Positions 5,075 to 5,879 of a stretch of 5,879 bases of DNA are shown piece by piece (the stretch's first letter is position 1; each line of letters opens with the position of its first letter). The notes beneath the pieces are model-generated. The model did no database searches. It saw only the letters and a program-made list of their open reading frames with translations, and was not told where the DNA came from. Source of the stretch: Thermus sp. JCM 17653 (GTDB lineage: Bacteria; Deinococcota; Deinococci; Deinococcales; Thermaceae); contig BBBN01000106.1 of NCBI GenBank assembly GCA_001311585.1, forward strand, positions 1 through 5,879. The letters run 5' to 3'. Both the position numbers and the translations under genes were made by a program.

Positions 5075-5879
5075 AGCCCTCCTCCCCTTCCTCCTGGCCC
5101 CCGCCCTGGCCCAAGGGGCCCTGGCCCCCCTCCAGGACCACCCCCTGGCCCGGCAAGGGGCGGCCTACCTGGAGGCGGCCAGGAAAGCCCTGGAAGCCCA
5201 GGAGGCCCCCTTGGCCCTGAACCTCCAAGGTGGCTACGCCCGCCTGGGGTACCAGTGCACCCCGGAGGCCCTTTGCGGAAGCCTTCCCCCCACCACGGGA
5301 AGCCTCACCCTTTCCCTCTCCCTCACCCCCTTCCCTTTGGGGAGGTGGCCGATGGGCGGGAACGGGCCCGGATCGCCCTGAGACGGGCCGAGCTGGGCTA
5401 CCGCCGCACCCTCTCCGCCCTGCAGGCCCAGGCGGTGGCCGCCTACGGCCGCTACCGGCAGGCCCTCCTGGGGGAGAAGATCGCCCAAAAGGCCCTGGAG
5501 CTGGCCCAAAGGGCCCTGGAGGCCAGCAGGAAGCGCCAGGCAAGCCCCAAGGAACTCCGGGAAGCGGAGCTCAACCTGAAGGAGGCGGAAAACCGCCTGG
5601 AGGAGGCCAGGCGGGGGGTGGACCTGGCCAAGAAGGCGGCGGAGGGCCTCCTAGACCTCACGAAGCCCCTGCCGGAAATCCCCCCGCCCAAGGGAGGGGC
5701 TTACCTGGCGGTGGAGGAGGCCAAGCTTGCGGTCCTGGAGGCGGAGATCTCCTACCAAAGCGCCCTCCGGAACCTCCTTCCCCAGCTCCAGGCCAGCTAC
5801 CTCCTCTACCCCTCGGGGAACGACACCCTGGCCCTAAGCCTGGGAAGCCGCACCCTCCAGCCCACCCTCTCCTACACCC
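5067..5879 (+). CDS. TolC-like outer-membrane efflux protein (3' partial, one frame break)
   Basis: The first ~270 residues of an outer-membrane efflux (OEP/TolC) family channel; the gene runs off the window. An N-terminal signal peptide (MRKALLPFLLAPALA, cleavage probably near residues 15-17) is followed by a helix, a beta-strand segment (LALNLQGGYARLGYQ, later GSLTLSLSLTPFPFGEVA), and long alanine-, leucine-, glutamate- and arginine-rich coiled-coil helices (AQKALELAQRALEASRKRQ, then LREAELNLKEAENRLEEARR) like the periplasmic tunnel of TolC. A second hydrophobic beta stretch (QLQASYLLYPSG) begins near the end. The frame breaks near 5333-5338. One extra C in the CCC at 5333-5335 gives TPFPFGEVADGRERAR, and the frame then stays open to the end. 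The CTPEALC segment (Cys64, Cys70) could form a disulfide. The start overlaps marR by 8 bp, with GGGGGAGG directly against the ATG, so it is probably cotranscribed and repressed by that regulator. Partner pump genes may lie downstream. Confidence 0.82.
5333..5338 (+). other. Frame break 8 in the efflux gene (CCCTTT)
   Basis: One extra C gives TPFPFGEVADGRERAR and opens the frame to the window end. As written, the frame stops at 5379-5381 after only 104 codons. Confidence 0.7.

Noticed and set aside
5..5879. Genuine pseudogenisation of the region
   Set aside because: Each break is a single base, motifs on both sides are perfect, and there are no internal substitutions creating stops or larger deletions, so real decay is less likely than sequencing indels.

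Overview
The window looks like a chromosomal segment from Thermus or a close relative. It is extremely GC-rich, almost every codon ends in G or C, genes overlap by a few bases, Shine-Dalgarno sites are strong (GGAGG type), and leucine, proline, arginine and alanine are very abundant. There are no IS elements, tRNA or rRNA genes, or CRISPR repeats, and the only non-coding gap is about 77 bp (4563-4639).

Layout. (1) 2-2888, plus strand: a tightly overlapping cluster of three genes. These are the 3' part of an unrecognised multi-pass membrane protein with TPR-like helices, a class I aldolase of the DapA/HOGA1 superfamily, and a lipoprotein with two LEA14/WHy-type repeats. (2) 2885-4562, minus strand: a two-gene operon of a CNNM/CorC-type membrane protein (DUF21, CBS pair, CorC_HlyC domain) followed by cytidine deaminase (cdd). 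It converges on the lipoprotein gene, and both stop codons share one CTAG. (3) 4563-4639: a compact divergent promoter region in which each -10 box is bracketed by CCTTT...AAAGG arms. (4) 4640-5879, plus strand: a MarR-family repressor overlapping the 5' part of a TolC-like outer-membrane efflux gene. This is a typical self-regulated efflux cassette that continues beyond the window.

The dominant anomaly is quality rather than biology. Eight single-base frame breaks interrupt five of the seven genes, yet protein-family motifs continue uninterrupted across each break. Six breaks act as one missing base, mostly in C or G runs, and two as one extra base. I therefore read these genes as probably intact in the organism and damaged by sequencing or assembly indels, and I annotate them as whole genes. 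One break deserves separate attention: a T8 run in the coding strand of the CorC-like gene, because Thermus is known to use transcriptional slippage at such A/T runs (dnaX).

I do not see a convincing new defence, mobile or RNA system here. The best biological leads are the paired CCTTT/AAAGG elements in the divergent promoter, the T8 run, and a HOGA1-like aldolase in a lineage that does not make lysine through dihydrodipicolinate.
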